Below, one piece after another: positions 17,235-27,226 of a stretch of DNA of 64,000 nt. The stretch's first letter is position 1, and each line of letters begins with the position of its first letter. The notes under the pieces are model-generated. The model was not told the DNA's origin and ran no database searches. It saw only the letters and a list, made by a program, of their open reading frames with translations. The translations under genes and the position numbers were made by a program. The stretch comes from Pseudorhodobacter wandonensis (GTDB taxonomy: Bacteria > Pseudomonadota > Alphaproteobacteria > Rhodobacterales > Rhodobacteraceae), in assembly GCF_001202035.1 (NCBI RefSeq), contig NZ_LGHT01000025.1, forward strand, positions 62,001 to 126,000, read 5' to 3'.

Positions 17235-19486
17235 ATCTCCCCCTCGGCCTTGCGGCCAGCGTTTCTTGCCCGAAGCCGTGGCAGATAAATCTCGGCCATG
17301 GCACCTGCGTGGGTGTTTCCCTCAAATTCAACCGCATCCAAAAGCGCCAGCGTGCCGCCATGCTCTTCGATGATCTTCTTTACAATCGGCAGACCAAGCC
17401 CCGTGCCATTCGCCCGCGTCGTTACATAGGGTTCGAACAATCTAGCCCTGTCGGGCGGCAAGCCAATACCATTGTCTGCGATGCGGATCACAATATGGTC
17501 TGCTTCCGCCAAAAGGCTTACTCTGATTTCCGGCGAAAACCCGTCAGCTTTCTCTTTTTCCATAAATGTTTCAATGGCTTCCCCACCGTTTTTGATAAGG
17601 TTTGTCAAGGCCTGAGAGATCATGGTCGCATCCAGATCCATCAAGACCGGCCCATCCGCCAGATCTTTGACAAAGTGAACGGTTGGCTGACCCGCCTCTT
17701 GCAACACCAGCGCATCCTGCAAAATCCTGACAATATCTTCTTCGCGGCGGACGGGTTCGGGCATACGGGCGAACTTGGAAAACTCATCAACAATGCGGCG
17801 CAAGTCATTGGTTTGGCGTATAATTACATCGGCGTACTGATCCAGATCTGCGCTCTGATCGCCCACAAGGGGGCGGAACTTGCGTTTGATCCGTTCAGCT
17901 GACAGCTGAATCGGCGTCAGCGGGTTCTTGATTTCATGCGCGATACGGCGGGCAACATCGCCCCACGCGGCCATACGCTGCGCCGACACAAGGTCGGTCA
18001 CATCGTCAAAGGCCACGACATAGCCTTCAAGTTGCCCCGTGTCTGATCGCCTTACGCTCATCCGGACCAGCAGGCTTTCCATACGTCCCTTGCGGGTCAG
18101 CCGGATTTCCTCTTGCACCGACGCGCCAAGACTATCACGCAGCCGTTTGAAAATGTTGGAAAATTCTGGAACCAAAGATGTGATGACATGCCCATGCCCA
18201 CCGCCTTGCACATCCAGCAACCGTTCCGCCGCGCGGTTCACAAAATCGACGCGGCCTTCGGCATCAAGCCCGATAACACCCGCCGTAACCGATGACAAAA
18301 CGCTGTCAAACAACCGCCGCCGCCCTTCGGTTTTAACGTTGCTTTCGACCAAGGCATCGCGCTGGCCTTTTAGCTGCCGTGTCATCTGGTTGAACAAACG
18401 ACCCATCATCGCGATTTCATCATCGCCTTCTTCCTCGGGGATCTGCACATTCAGATCGCCGCTGCCCACCTTTTGCGCCGCCCCCGCCAAACGCCCGATC
18501 GGCCGCGAAAGGCGCTCGGCCAGCCAAAGCCCCAGCCAGATCGCCGCCAAAATCAGGATAACGGCAAAGCCAAGATACAAAAGCCCGAATTCAAACAGCA
18601 ATCGCCCGCGCTCGGCCTCAAGCTGTTGGTAAAGTGTCACGGTTTCGCGGGTTTCATCCAAAAGGCTAAGGATGTTGCCGTCAACGCTGCGCGAGACATA
18701 TAAGAACCGGTCAACATAGGCAGTCAGAAAGACCAAAGCGCGCAGTTCATTATTGGGCCAATCCTCGATCAAAACCGTTTCGCCCGCGCGCGCGCGCGCT
18801 ATTTCCTCGGGTGTTAGCGGTTCAAAATCAAATAGATAGGACCGCTCTCCACGGGTCTTAAGCTTGCCTGACCCGTCAATCAGATAAGCTTCTTTCAACC
18901 CGCGCTGCACCGCTGCCTGCCCCTGCGTTAGCACCGGGCGCAACTGGTCATCGGCCAGAAAGAACGTGCTTTGCTTGGCAAGGTTCAGATAGGCGGCAAG
19001 GCCGTTCACATCTTCGGTCAAATCGCGGCGATGCTCGCCGTCATAGGCCTGCGCCGCAGAAAGCGAGTTGCCGACAACCGCCCGCACCCGTTCGGAAAAC
19101 CAGCCTTCAAGCCCGACGTTAAACGTAATCGTGGCAAATACGGCGACCAGAACCGTTGGCGTCAGCGCCAAAAGCGCAAAGATGCCCGACATGCGCAGGT
19201 GCAATCTGGAACCGGCAGACTGGCTGCGCCGGTCCGCGATCATCCGCGACACCCGCGCCAGAACCAGCGACGCCACCACCAGCACATAGACCAGATCGGC
19301 CAACAAGATCAGCCGCAAGAACAACGAGGTTGCGCCCTGATCGAACGGGCCAAGCGCCATCAGTGTCGCAAAGGCCAAAACCGGGCCTAGCGTCACCAAA
19401 GTAAAGGTCATGATGGTCTGAAAACGCCGCTGCCTGCGCAAACGCGACAGTCGCAGCCAACTCTTGCTCTGCATTACTGCCGACAC
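17231..19486 (-). CDS. ntrY: Sensor histidine kinase NtrY
   Basis: A 751-residue membrane kinase. N-terminal transmembrane segments flank a large extracytoplasmic region. A further TM segment (about residues 300-325) leads to a HAMP linker, a PAS domain (SVTAGVIGLDAEGRVDFVNRAAE), the HisKA box [21 protein letters not shown] and an HATPase with the N box ALTNLIKNGGEA and G boxes. It phosphorylates NtrX. GTG at 19486 opens the frame; ATG at 19474 is an alternative. The ntrX start overlaps its stop. Confidence 0.95.
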   Translation of the reverse strand: MSAVMQSKSWLRLSRLRRQRRFQTIMTFTLVTLGPVLAFATLMALGPFDQGATSLFLRLILLADLVYVLVVASLVLARVSRMIADRRSQSAGSRLHLRMSGIFALLALTPTVLVAVFATITFNVGLEGWFSERVRAVVGNSLSAAQAYDGEHRRDLTEDVNGLAAYLNLAKQSTFFLADDQLRPVLTQGQAAVQRGLKEAYLIDGSGKLKTRGERSYLFDFEPLTPEEIARARAGETVLIEDWPNNELRALVFLTAYVDRFLYVSRSVDGNILSLLDETRETVTLYQQLEAERGRLLFEFGLLYLGFAVILILAAIWLGLWLAERLSRPIGRLAGAAQKVGSGDLNVQIPEEEGDDEIAMMGRLFNQMTRQLKGQRDALVESNVKTEGRRRLFDSVLSSVTAGVIGLDAEGRVDFVNRAAERLLDVQGGGHGHVITSLVPEFSNIFKRLRDSLGASVQEEIRLTRKGRMESLLVRMSVRRSDTGQLEGYVVAFDDVTDLVSAQRMAAWGDVARRIAHEIKNPLTPIQLSAERIKRKFRPLVGDQSADLDQYADVIIRQTNDLRRIVDEFSKFARMPEPVRREEDIVRILQDALVLQEAGQPTVHFVKDLADGPVLMDLDATMISQALTNLIKNGGEAIETFMEKEKADGFSPEIRVSLLAEADHIVIRIADNGIGLPPDRARLFEPYVTTRANGTGLGLPIVKKIIEEHGGTLALLDAVEFEGNTHAGAMAEIYLPRLRARNAGRKAEGEI

Positions 19487-19586
19487 ATTTCAAAACCCCC
19501 AAAATCAGACCGGCCACCTGACCAGCCATCGATTTCAGCGCGGCTGATTGCTGTTCGCTACAAATGCCACGCTGCCTGTGGCAGTT

Positions 19587-20954
19587 TTACATCAACTTAC
19601 GGCGCCGTGTCACGCGAATTTCCAAGTCGGTTATCTTCTTGCGCAAAGTATTGCGGTTGATGCCCAACAGGTCCGCACATTTAGCTTGATTTCCGGCAGT
19701 TGCATCCAAAGCGATTTCCAGCAAAGGCGCCTCAAATTCGCGCAAAATGCGTGCATAAACGCCCGGAGGCGGCAGCGCCCCGCCGTGCAAATCGAAATAG
19801 CGGCGCAAATGGCGGGCGACCGAGGCCGATAATTTATCCCCCTCGCCACCACCGCGCAGCGGCTCGGTCGCAGGTTGGTTGCTCAGCATCCCTTCAATTT
19901 CCGCCCGTGCGATTTCCGGCTCTGCCGATGTAACCAACAGGCGGCGCACAGCGTTTTCCAACTGACGCACATTGCCCGGCCAGCTGTAATTGCGCACCAA
20001 TTCCCGCGCGTCCGGCGACAGCTTGCGCACGAGGCCGGAATCACGCTCGCCCCGCGCCAGAAAATGCTCGGTCAGCAGCTCGATATCTTCGACCCGTTCG
20101 CGCAAGGCTGGCACCTGAATACTGACACCGCCCAAGCGGTAAAACAGATCCTGACGGAAATTGCCCGCCTCCATCCGCTGGGCCAGATCGTTTTGTGACG
20201 TGGCCATGACGCGCGGCGCATTATCGCCAAACATGTCTAGCATCCGCACAATCCGCGCCTGCGTGTCATCGTCGTAATCGGCAATCTCGTCAAACACCAA
20301 GCTGCCGCCTTTGGCCCGTGCAAGCAGCGATGACGGCCCCTCTACCCCTGCCAGATCGGATGCATGGACAACAATATAAGGCTGGCTGCGCCGGTCGGAA
20401 AAATCATGAATCGCCCGCGCGATCAGGGATTTGCCTGTCCCCGATTCCCCCGTTATCAGAACGGCCAAATCGGTGTTCATCACCCGCGCGACCAAGCGGT
20501 ACAGCGCCTGCATCACGGCGGTACGCCCCACCAGCGGCAGATCATCGCCCATTTCCCGCGGGGCCGTGGCGGGCCGCGCGGGCGCACGGCGCTTTAGGTC
20601 AAGCGCGCGGGCCGAGCGTTTCATCAAATCCGGCAAATCGAACGGCTTGGGCAGGTAATCATAGGCCTCGGCCTCGGCCGCCTGAATCGCCGTCATGATG
20701 GTGTTTTGCGCCGAGATCACAATCACCGGCAGTCCGGGGCGCAGCTTGGATATCGCGGGCAATGCCTCAAGCCCGTTGCCATCAGGCATCATCACATCAG
20801 AAATCACCAGATCGCCTTTGCCTTCTTCGACCCAACGCATCAGCGTGGTCAGGCTAGAGGTCGCATGTACTTTGCAGCCGGCGCGGGTCAGCGCCTGCGT
20901 CAAAACCGTACGGATCGTGCGGTCATCATCTGCGACAAGAACTGTGCCATCCAT
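19587..20954 (-). CDS. ntrC: Nitrogen regulator NtrC lacking the GAFTGA loop
   Basis: A 455-residue response regulator: receiver with phosphoacceptor D53 ([11 protein letters not shown]), AAA+ domain with Walker A GESGTGKS (169-176) and Walker B SLVFDE (218-223), and a Fis-type HTH at the C-terminus ([16 protein letters not shown]). Between the Walker motifs the ~20-residue L1 loop containing ELFGHEKGAFTGA in enteric NtrC is absent; the chain goes directly from [10 protein letters not shown] to [11 protein letters not shown]. Rhodobacter capsulatus NtrC has the same deletion and activates sigma-70 RNA polymerase. It is the output of NtrB, encoded 3 bp upstream. Confidence 0.95.
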   Translation of the reverse strand: MDGTVLVADDDRTIRTVLTQALTRAGCKVHATSSLTTLMRWVEEGKGDLVISDVMMPDGNGLEALPAISKLRPGLPVIVISAQNTIMTAIQAAEAEAYDYLPKPFDLPDLMKRSARALDLKRRAPARPATAPREMGDDLPLVGRTAVMQALYRLVARVMNTDLAVLITGESGTGKSLIARAIHDFSDRRSQPYIVVHASDLAGVEGPSSLLARAKGGSLVFDEIADYDDDTQARIVRMLDMFGDNAPRVMATSQNDLAQRMEAGNFRQDLFYRLGGVSIQVPALRERVEDIELLTEHFLARGERDSGLVRKLSPDARELVRNYSWPGNVRQLENAVRRLLVTSAEPEIARAEIEGMLSNQPATEPLRGGGEGDKLSASVARHLRRYFDLHGGALPPPGVYARILREFEAPLLEIALDATAGNQAKCADLLGINRNTLRKKITDLEIRVTRRRKLM

Positions 20955-20957
20955 CGC

Positions 20958-22052
20958 TTATACTCCTGTAGGTTTTACTTTGGGTGCCAAAGGCAAGGAC
21001 ACACGAAACACGGTGCGGCCGGGAACTGAATCAACCGCAATCCAGCCATCATGGTCCGAGATGATCTTGGACACCAATGCCAGCCCCAGCCCGGTGCCGT
21101 TTTCACGCCCCGAAACAAAGGGTTCAAAGATATTGTCGGCAATACCGGGCGGCAGGCCGGGGCCGTCGTCGATGATTTCGATTTGTAATGCCAAGGGGTT
21201 GCCCGACCCATCCTTATGCCGCATGCGCAGCGAAAGGTCATAGAAGGTGCGTAGCTTGATGGTGCCGCCATCTGGCCCCGAGGCCTCGGCCGCGTTCTTG
21301 ATCAGGTTCAAAAACACCTGCATCAGCTGGTCAGGGTCGGCAAAGGTGTTGGGCAAGGACGGATCGTAATCCTCGACAATCGCCATATTGCGGGCAAACC
21401 CTACCATCGCCGAGCGCCGAGCGCGGTCCAACGCATCATGCAGGTTGACCGATTGCCGCTCTGGTGGACGAAGGTTGCCGAACTGTTCCACCTGTTCCAG
21501 CAGCTTCACAATCCGCCGCGTTTCCTCAACGATCAGGTCAGAAAGCTCTCGATCTTCGACTGACAGGTTCATCGCCAGCAGCTGTGCAGCCCCTGAAATA
21601 CCCGCCAACGGGTTCTTGATTTCATGCGCCAACATTTCCGCCATGCCGATCGCAGATTTCGCAGCCGTCTTGACCGCGGATGACCGGCCCAGACGGTCGG
21701 CAATGTCACGCGGGCTGATAAGCACCATCAGCACGTCGCGGTGGTCTTGCATCGGGGCAATCTGGATGCGGCAATGTACAGGCGCGCGCTCGCCCGTGGT
21801 AATCTCGACATCATTGATCACAACTGCCGACTGGTTCAACCGCACCCGCGCCATCGCTTCTTCCATCGGCGCGTCGATATGTAGGCGTTCCAGCAAGGCC
21901 TGCCCCTGCAGGCTGCGTGCCGACAGGTTCAAAAACAACTCGGCAGCGGGGTTAATCTCCATCACGGTGCCATCGGCATCAATCAGCAACGCAGGCACCG
22001 GAAGCGAGGCCCAAAAGGCACCCGGCATAGGCAAGTCTGCAGGTTTGGTCAT
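20958..22052 (-). CDS. ntrB: Nitrogen sensor kinase NtrB
   Basis: A 364-residue soluble histidine kinase. An N-terminal PAS domain ([22 protein letters not shown]) precedes the HisKA box [21 protein letters not shown] and an HATPase with N box [11 protein letters not shown] and G1 DDGPGLP. NtrB phosphorylates or dephosphorylates NtrC under PII control. The open frame continues upstream to 22478 inside dusB, but the start is the ATG at 22052, which overlaps the dusB stop as ATGA and begins MTKPADLP just before the PAS fold. Confidence 0.95.
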   Translation of the reverse strand: MTKPADLPMPGAFWASLPVPALLIDADGTVMEINPAAELFLNLSARSLQGQALLERLHIDAPMEEAMARVRLNQSAVVINDVEITTGERAPVHCRIQIAPMQDHRDVLMVLISPRDIADRLGRSSAVKTAAKSAIGMAEMLAHEIKNPLAGISGAAQLLAMNLSVEDRELSDLIVEETRRIVKLLEQVEQFGNLRPPERQSVNLHDALDRARRSAMVGFARNMAIVEDYDPSLPNTFADPDQLMQVFLNLIKNAAEASGPDGGTIKLRTFYDLSLRMRHKDGSGNPLALQIEIIDDGPGLPPGIADNIFEPFVSGRENGTGLGLALVSKIISDHDGWIAVDSVPGRTVFRVSLPLAPKVKPTGV

Positions 22053-23047
22053 GCGGCCACTCCTTTTGCATCTGCAAAAATGGCGGCTAGTTCGGCCACC
22101 ACACGCTTGGGGTCGGTTTGGGTCATCACATGGCCGCGCGCCTCGGTCTGGCCCGCCGTTTCCAAATACCAGCCCAGATGCTTGCGCGCGGTTTTGACGC
22201 CCAGATCGGGGCCGTAAAACGCCAGCATCTCTTGATAATGCGCAATCACAAGGTCGCCCAACGCCGCCCCTTGCGGCACAACTGGCATCGGCGTGCCATA
22301 AAGCTGCGCGGCAATCGTCGCCAATATCCAAGGCCGCCCCTGCGCGCCACGGCCCACCATCACCCCATCGGCACCCGAGGCCGCAAGGGCTGCGCGCGCC
22401 TCGTCCGGGCCCACAATATCGCCATTGGCAATAACGGGAATCGACACGGCCTCTTTGACCCGCCGAATGGCAGCCCAATCGGCAGCACCTTTGTAGAACT
22501 GGCAGCGCGTGCGGCCATGAATGGTGATCATCGCAATGCCCGCCGCCTCGGCCCGCCGTGCAATATCGGGGGCGTTCAGCATGTCATCATCCCAACCCAG
22601 CCGTGTCTTTAGCGTGACAGGCACCTTGACCGCAGCCACCACTGCCTCAATCAACGACAAGGCATGGTCGGGAATTTTCATCAACGCCGAGCCTGAATAG
22701 CCGGTCGTGACCTTTTTGGCGGGGCATCCCATATTGATATCAATGATTTGCGCGCCTTGCCCTTCTACATAGCGGGCAGCCTCGGCCATCCAATAGGCCT
22801 CACGCCCGGCAAGCTGAACCGAGGTCGCCTGCTGGTCAAACCCCAGTTCCGCCCGCGCACGTGCCAAAGGACGCGCCTGCACCACCTCTTGGCTGGCCAC
22901 CATTTCCGATACCACAAGCCCTGCCCCAAAACCCGACACCAAGCGCCGGAACGGCAGATCGGTGATTCCGGCCAAAGGGGCCAGCAAGACAGGAGGGTTT
23001 ATGGAAATTGCGCCGAGTTTCACGAAATAGGCCTTGGGTTCAGACAT
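22049..23047 (-). CDS. dusB: tRNA-dihydrouridine synthase DusB
   Basis: A 332-residue flavoenzyme (formerly NifR3) that reduces uridines in the tRNA D-loop. The N-terminal TIM-barrel opening is [15 protein letters not shown]. The catalytic segment is [20 protein letters not shown], with the conserved Cys acting as proton donor. A later FMN-binding stretch reads VIANGDI followed by [11 protein letters not shown]. It heads the ntr operon, the classic nifR3-ntrB-ntrC order, and the ntrB start overlaps its stop. The start at 23047 faces ispD across a 171-bp divergent promoter region. Confidence 0.96.
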   Translation of the reverse strand: MSEPKAYFVKLGAISINPPVLLAPLAGITDLPFRRLVSGFGAGLVVSEMVASQEVVQARPLARARAELGFDQQATSVQLAGREAYWMAEAARYVEGQGAQIIDINMGCPAKKVTTGYSGSALMKIPDHALSLIEAVVAAVKVPVTLKTRLGWDDDMLNAPDIARRAEAAGIAMITIHGRTRCQFYKGAADWAAIRRVKEAVSIPVIANGDIVGPDEARAALAASGADGVMVGRGAQGRPWILATIAAQLYGTPMPVVPQGAALGDLVIAHYQEMLAFYGPDLGVKTARKHLGWYLETAGQTEARGHVMTQTDPKRVVAELAAIFADAKGVAA

Positions 23048-23218
23048 TACCTCTTTGACCTAGTACCACTGGCACGGAATGACAAACCCTTGCGCTAATT
23101 TTTTGACCTAAAAACAAAAAGCGCCTAAACTTTAACCATCAGGCATTTTTTACCTGGGGCGATTGCCCTGATCTTACTGATCCCATAAAACGGCCAGAGA
23201 CAGTCAGGAAACCACCGC

Positions 23219-23887
23219 ATGACCAGCGCCGTTATCATCACCGCCGCAGGCCGCGGCATCCGTGCAGGCGGTGGATTGCCCAAGCAATGGCAGATGCTTG
23301 GTGGAAAGCCTGTGTTGCAGCACACGGTAGACGCCTTTCGTGCGATGCACCTGTTTTCCAAAATCATCGTCACGATACATCCTGACGACAAACAACATGC
23401 CACGGCACTTGGCCCGGACGTGCAACTCGTATTCGGTGCCGAAACCCGCGCTAAATCTGTTAAAAACGCACTGGAAGCCATTGAATCTACAAGCGTATCG
23501 GATGTTTTCATTCATGATGGCGCGCGCCCTTTTCCATCCCGCGCCCTGATTGATCGACTGACAGATGCGTTGATCCATTCCAAGGCCGCAGCCCCCGCTT
23601 TGGCAGTTACCGATGCGCTGTGGCGGGGTAAAAACGGCCAGGTGACAGGCGTACAAGACCGCACAAACCTGTTTCGCGCCCAGACCCCGCAAGCCTTTCA
23701 TTTTGCCGACATCCTTGCCGCGCACCGCGCCCATTCGGATGACGCTGCCGATGATGTGGCGGTGGCGCGCGCCATGGGGCTTGAAGTGGCCATAGTTGCG
23801 GGCGATGAAGATAACGTCAAAATCACCCTGCCCGATGATTTTTTACGCGCTGAACGAATTTTGGCGCAACGGATAAAGGATTTGTAG
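23219..23887 (+). CDS. ispD: 2-C-methyl-D-erythritol 4-phosphate cytidylyltransferase
   Basis: A 222-residue nucleotidyltransferase of the non-mevalonate isoprenoid pathway, adding CMP from CTP to MEP. The CTP-binding N-terminus is [17 protein letters not shown] and the mid-protein motif is [11 protein letters not shown]. It lies directly before ispF, and the two genes are separate here (stop at 23887, next ATG at 23888), whereas many alphaproteobacteria encode a fused IspDF. Confidence 0.96.
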   Translation: MTSAVIITAAGRGIRAGGGLPKQWQMLGGKPVLQHTVDAFRAMHLFSKIIVTIHPDDKQHATALGPDVQLVFGAETRAKSVKNALEAIESTSVSDVFIHDGARPFPSRALIDRLTDALIHSKAAAPALAVTDALWRGKNGQVTGVQDRTNLFRAQTPQAFHFADILAAHRAHSDDAADDVAVARAMGLEVAIVAGDEDNVKITLPDDFLRAERILAQRIKDL

Positions 23888-24367
23888 ATGGATATCAGGC
23901 TTGGCAACGGATTCGACGTGCATGCCTTTTGCAAAGGCGATCACGTCTGGCTCTGCGGTGTGCAGGTGGCGCATACTGCCGGCCTTTTAGGGCATTCTGA
24001 TGCAGATGTCGGTATGCATGCGCTGACAGATGCGATCTATGGCGCTTTGGCTTTGGGTGATATTGGCCAGCATTTCCCTCCGTCCGATCCGCAATGGAAA
24101 GGGGCCGAAAGCCATATTTTCCTAACCCATGCGATGCAAATGGCCCGTGCGCGCGGCTTTGCGCTGGGCAATGCCGACGTGACCCTGATCTGCGAGCGCC
24201 CCAAAATCGGCCCCCATGCCCTTGCCATGCGCAAGGCGTTGGCCGACATTATGCAGGTCGCATTGGACCGTGTGTCGGTCAAAGCCACGACCAGCGAACA
24301 GCTGGGCTTTACCGGCCGCGAAGAAGGCATCGCCGCATTGGCCACAGCAACATTGGTGAAACCATGA
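23888..24367 (+). CDS. ispF: 2-C-methyl-D-erythritol 2,4-cyclodiphosphate synthase
   Basis: A 159-residue trimeric enzyme that cyclises CDP-ME 2-phosphate. The divalent-metal ligands are in GNGFDVHAF and in [24 protein letters not shown], and the C-terminal [17 protein letters not shown] loop is the family signature. It starts one base after the ispD stop and its own stop overlaps the pgpA start as ATGA, so ispD-ispF-pgpA-cinA form one coupled operon. Confidence 0.97.
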   Translation: MDIRLGNGFDVHAFCKGDHVWLCGVQVAHTAGLLGHSDADVGMHALTDAIYGALALGDIGQHFPPSDPQWKGAESHIFLTHAMQMARARGFALGNADVTLICERPKIGPHALAMRKALADIMQVALDRVSVKATTSEQLGFTGREEGIAALATATLVKP

Positions 24368-24861
24368 CCCTAAGCCGTATCGTTTCGATCTTTTTCGGCG
24401 CGGGTCTGCTGCGACCTGCCCCCGGCACTTGGGGTTCGGCGGCAGCGCTTGTCGTCGGGTTGCTGCTGCACCGCATCGGGCATTTTCCGCTTTTGGCTGT
24501 GGCCACGGTGTTGGTCACGCTGATCGGTTTCTGGGCCTGCCGCACAGAACTGGCCGGAAAACCGGGCGAAGACCCGTCCGAGATTGTGATTGATGAGGTG
24601 GCAGGAATGTGGATTGCCCTGTCGTTCCCATCCTTCGCGTTCTGGTATGCAGGCCTTGCGGCTGATACCTTTCCCTATCCTGGCTGGGTCACAGCATTTC
24701 TGCTGTTCCGGCTGTTTGACGTTTGGAAACCGTGGCTTGTGGGCCGTGCCGATGCGCGCGGCGATGCCGATGGCGTGATGATAGATGACCTGTGGGCCGG
24801 GCTTTTTGCCGGTATCGGCACCATGGTCTTTGCGGCAATCGCCCATTTGGTGCTGATGTGA
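24364..24861 (+). CDS. pgpA: Phosphatidylglycerophosphatase A
   Basis: A 165-residue membrane phosphatase that removes phosphate from phosphatidylglycerophosphate. Family features are [20 protein letters not shown] at the N-terminus, the acidic motif [23 protein letters not shown], and the C-terminal [10 protein letters not shown]. Several hydrophobic segments fit an inner-membrane location. The frame is open from 24094, but the start is the ATG at 24364 overlapping the ispF stop. Confidence 0.93.
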   Translation: MTLSRIVSIFFGAGLLRPAPGTWGSAAALVVGLLLHRIGHFPLLAVATVLVTLIGFWACRTELAGKPGEDPSEIVIDEVAGMWIALSFPSFAFWYAGLAADTFPYPGWVTAFLLFRLFDVWKPWLVGRADARGDADGVMIDDLWAGLFAGIGTMVFAAIAHLVLM

Positions 24862-25325
24862 CACCCGCTGAAATCCTTGCCGCAGCCCGTGCGCGCGGCA
24901 TTACCATCGCCACCGCCGAAAGCTGCACCGGCGGCATGGTCGCCGCGGCCCTGACCGATATTGCAGGCTCGTCCGATGTCTTTGACCGTGGCTTTATTAC
25001 CTATTCCAATGCCGCCAAAATCGACATGCTTGGCGTTTCGCCGCAAACACTTGCCACCGATGGCGCGGTATCCGAGGCAGTCGCAGTTGAAATGGCCGCC
25101 GGCGCCTTGCGCAATGCCGATGTTGCACTTGCCGTATCAATCACCGGAATCGCCGGACCGGGCGGGTCCGAGCATAAGCCCGAAGGCCGCGTTTGCTTTG
25201 GCCTTGCCCAACGCGGCCAGCCCACGCGCACCGAAACGATAGAATTCGGGGCCTTGGGCCGCGCCTTGGTGCGGCAAAGCGCCACGAACCAGGCCCTCGC
25301 TTTGCTGGCACTGGCACTTTCCTGA
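24858..25325 (+). CDS. pncC: CinA C-terminal domain protein (PncC-type NMN amidase)
   Basis: A 155-residue protein corresponding to the stand-alone CinA C-terminal domain, with TAESCTGGMVAAALTDIAGSS near the N-terminus, the YSNAAKIDMLGV segment and SITGIAGPGG. PncC deamidates nicotinamide mononucleotide in pyridine nucleotide salvage; that function is inferred from the family. The start is GTG at 24858, which overlaps the pgpA stop (GTGA); an in-frame ATG at 24792 lies inside pgpA and is unlikely. Confidence 0.87.
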   Translation: MTPAEILAAARARGITIATAESCTGGMVAAALTDIAGSSDVFDRGFITYSNAAKIDMLGVSPQTLATDGAVSEAVAVEMAAGALRNADVALAVSITGIAGPGGSEHKPEGRVCFGLAQRGQPTRTETIEFGALGRALVRQSATNQALALLALALS

Positions 25326-25345
25326 AACTTTGCGCAACGCCCATA

Positions 25346-25381
25346 ATTGCAGCCAATCGCAATAATATCGCTGTATTATTG
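25346..25381. promoter_or_regulatory. Two dyads in the amtB leader
   Basis: The 168-bp gap before amtB holds ATTGC-N8-GCAAT at 25346-25363 and, overlapping its end, an 8-bp AT-rich inverted repeat CAATAATA / TATTATTG at 25360-25381. No -24/-12 sigma-54 promoter (TGGCAC-N5-TTGC) was found here. The dyads are candidate regulator sites, possibly for NtrC, but this is inference. Confidence 0.35.
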
Positions 25382-25493
25382 GGCACTCCAAATATTGCCA
25401 CCTCATTGGGCACACTTCACACCGGGTGATGCTTTTATTTGCAGGCAAACGCCGCTTTTTTACGCCGAACTGAAAAAGCCAGCAGGAGCGCCC

Positions 25494-26672
25494 ATGAACG
25501 CCGCAGATACCGCTTGGATAATGACCGCCACGGCCCTTGTCCTTTTCATGACCTTACCAGGGCTCGCCCTGTTTTATGGCGGGCTTGTCCGTGCCCGCAA
25601 CGTGCTTAGCGTGTTCATGCATTGCGCAGCTATCGCGGCCTTGATGAGCCTGCTCTGGCTCGCCGCCGGTTATTCCATCGCCTTTGGCGGCGAAGGCCCG
25701 TTCTGGGGCGGGCTGGGCAAATTGTTCCTGAACGGTGTTACCGTTGACAGCCTGACCGACACCCTGCCTGAAATCGCATTTTTCGCTTTTCAGATGACAT
25801 TCGCCATCATTACCCCCGCGCTGATCGTCGGCGCCTATGTCGAGCGCGTGAATTTTGCCTTTGTACTGGCCTTTTCGGCGCTCTGGATGCTGATCTGCTA
25901 TGCCCCTGTGGCGCATTGGATCTGGGGCGGCGGCATGATGGCCGATGGCGGAATTTTCGGCGCGATTGGCACCAAAGATTTTGCGGGCGGCATCGTGGTG
26001 CATGAAACCGCAGGTCTGGCCGCTTTGTTGCTGGCCATTATGATTGGCCCGCGCCGCCACAAATCCACACCTCCGCACAGCCCCGGCATGGTGCTGATCG
26101 GTGCGGGGATGCTTTGGGTGGGCTGGTTCGGCTTTAACGGTGGCTCGGCGCTTGCCGCCGATGGCACGGCCGCGATGGCGATCACCGTGACCCATATTTC
26201 GGCCGCCGCCGCCTCAATGTCTTGGGCGCTGTGGGAACGGATCAAGTTTGGCAAATCCTCGCTGGTTGGCCTTGTCACCGGCACCATCGTTGGGCTTGCC
26301 TCAATTACCCCCGCATCCGGTTTTGTTGGCCCAATCGAGGCGCTGGTCATTGGCCTTATCGCCGGTGTGATGTGCCAAGAGGCTGTTTTGCTGATCAAAA
26401 ACCGCCTGAGCATTGATGACACCTTGGATGTGTTCGCGGTTCATGGCGTTGGCGGCATCTTTGGCACCATTATGATCGCGGCGTTCGGTGCAGGCTCTTG
26501 GACCGCGCAGCTTGGGGCGCTGGCGATTGTCGGTGTCTGGACTTTGGGCACCACCTATATCATCGCCAAACTGGTGGGTATGGTGACCCCCATGCGCGTG
26601 GATACCGAGACCGAACATACCGGCCTTGACCTCGCCTCGCATGGCGAACGCGCCTATGATATGACCAGCTAA
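25494..26672 (+). CDS. amtB: Ammonium transporter Amt
   Basis: A 392-residue, 11-TM ammonium channel. Signatures are MTLPGLALFYGGLVRARNVLSV, the first pore histidine in VVHETAGLAALLLA and the second in FAVHGVGGIFG. It imports ammonium and is normally gated by a PII protein. The start is the ATG at 25494 with AGGAG at 25484-25488; the longer frame from 25347 gives a non-signal-like N-terminus. No glnK lies next to it, which is unusual for Amt genes. The gene ends at a terminator shared with the convergent COQ10-like gene. Confidence 0.95.
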   Translation: MNAADTAWIMTATALVLFMTLPGLALFYGGLVRARNVLSVFMHCAAIAALMSLLWLAAGYSIAFGGEGPFWGGLGKLFLNGVTVDSLTDTLPEIAFFAFQMTFAIITPALIVGAYVERVNFAFVLAFSALWMLICYAPVAHWIWGGGMMADGGIFGAIGTKDFAGGIVVHETAGLAALLLAIMIGPRRHKSTPPHSPGMVLIGAGMLWVGWFGFNGGSALAADGTAAMAITVTHISAAAASMSWALWERIKFGKSSLVGLVTGTIVGLASITPASGFVGPIEALVIGLIAGVMCQEAVLLIKNRLSIDDTLDVFAVHGVGGIFGTIMIAAFGAGSWTAQLGALAIVGVWTLGTTYIIAKLVGMVTPMRVDTETEHTGLDLASHGERAYDMTS

Positions 26673-26678
26673 ACGACC

Positions 26679-26701
26679 AAGGGGGCGGCAAACGCCCCCT
26701 T
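26679..26701. terminator. Terminator between amtB and the COQ10-like gene
   Basis: Perfect 9-bp stem AAGGGGGCG / CGCCCCCTT with a 5-nt loop, followed by ATTT on the plus strand. It overlaps the stop codon of the convergent gene at 26700, so it can act for amtB and perhaps for both genes. Confidence 0.75.
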
Positions 26702-27149
26702 ATTTCGGCGCGTAGAGCGCTTCGGCGCGCTGCTCGAACGCGCGCACCACACGCAGCATCGCCTCATTGAACACAACGCCAATGATGCCTTGCAAAATCG
26801 CGTTCTTGAACTCGAAATCCACCATAAACTCTACCTCGCAGCCGCCCGCTACATCGCGGAATGCCCAAGTAGAGCGCAGGTATTTGAACGGCCCGTCCAG
26901 ATACTCGGTGTCAATCTTATGCACTTGCGGCCACAGCGTCACCCGGCTGCCAAAACGTTCGCGAAACACTTTGAAACTGATCACCAGATCGGCTTCCAGC
27001 ACCTCGCCCCCGTCAACAGCTTTGCGCGACCGGATCCGCGCGGCCGAATTCCACGGCAGAAATTTCGGGTAGCTTTCAACATCCGCCACCAGCCCGAACA
27101 TCTGGTCGGCGGTGTATGGCAGGCGTTTGATTTCCGAGTGACGTGGCAT
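26700..27149 (-). CDS. COQ10/RatA-like START-domain protein
   Basis: A 149-residue SRPBCC/polyketide-cyclase fold protein. Signatures are MPRHSEIKRLPYTADQMFGLVADVESYPKFLPW, a central FKVFRERFGSRVT and a C-terminal FEFKNAILQGIIGVVFNEA. Family members are the mitochondrial coenzyme-Q chaperone COQ10 and E. coli RatA. In alphaproteobacteria a ubiquinone-binding role is more likely than a toxin role; no antitoxin-like partner is adjacent. It lies opposite hpt with a 77-bp gap. Confidence 0.88.
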   Translation of the reverse strand: MPRHSEIKRLPYTADQMFGLVADVESYPKFLPWNSAARIRSRKAVDGGEVLEADLVISFKVFRERFGSRVTLWPQVHKIDTEYLDGPFKYLRSTWAFRDVAGGCEVEFMVDFEFKNAILQGIIGVVFNEAMLRVVRAFEQRAEALYAPK

Positions 27150-27226
27150 TTCGCGAATTTATCCGTCTTAGGCGTGACTTGCGTTCCGGTTTTGGATAAA
27201 CAAGCGTCAGAAATCAAGGGGCCGTC

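Noticed and set aside
22053-22478. N-terminal extension of NtrB
   Set aside because: The extra residues lie inside dusB in another frame and are Gly/Arg-rich; the ATG at 22052 overlapping the dusB stop is the family start.
25316-25340. Sigma-54 promoter for amtB suggested by TGGCAC at 25316 and 25322
   Set aside because: The spacing to TTGC does not fit the -24/-12 requirement, and the boxes are inside the pncC coding end.
26700-27149. RatA-type toxin of a toxin-antitoxin pair
   Set aside because: Motifs fit the COQ10-like family, there is no antitoxin partner, and alphaproteobacterial members are better explained as quinone-binding proteins.
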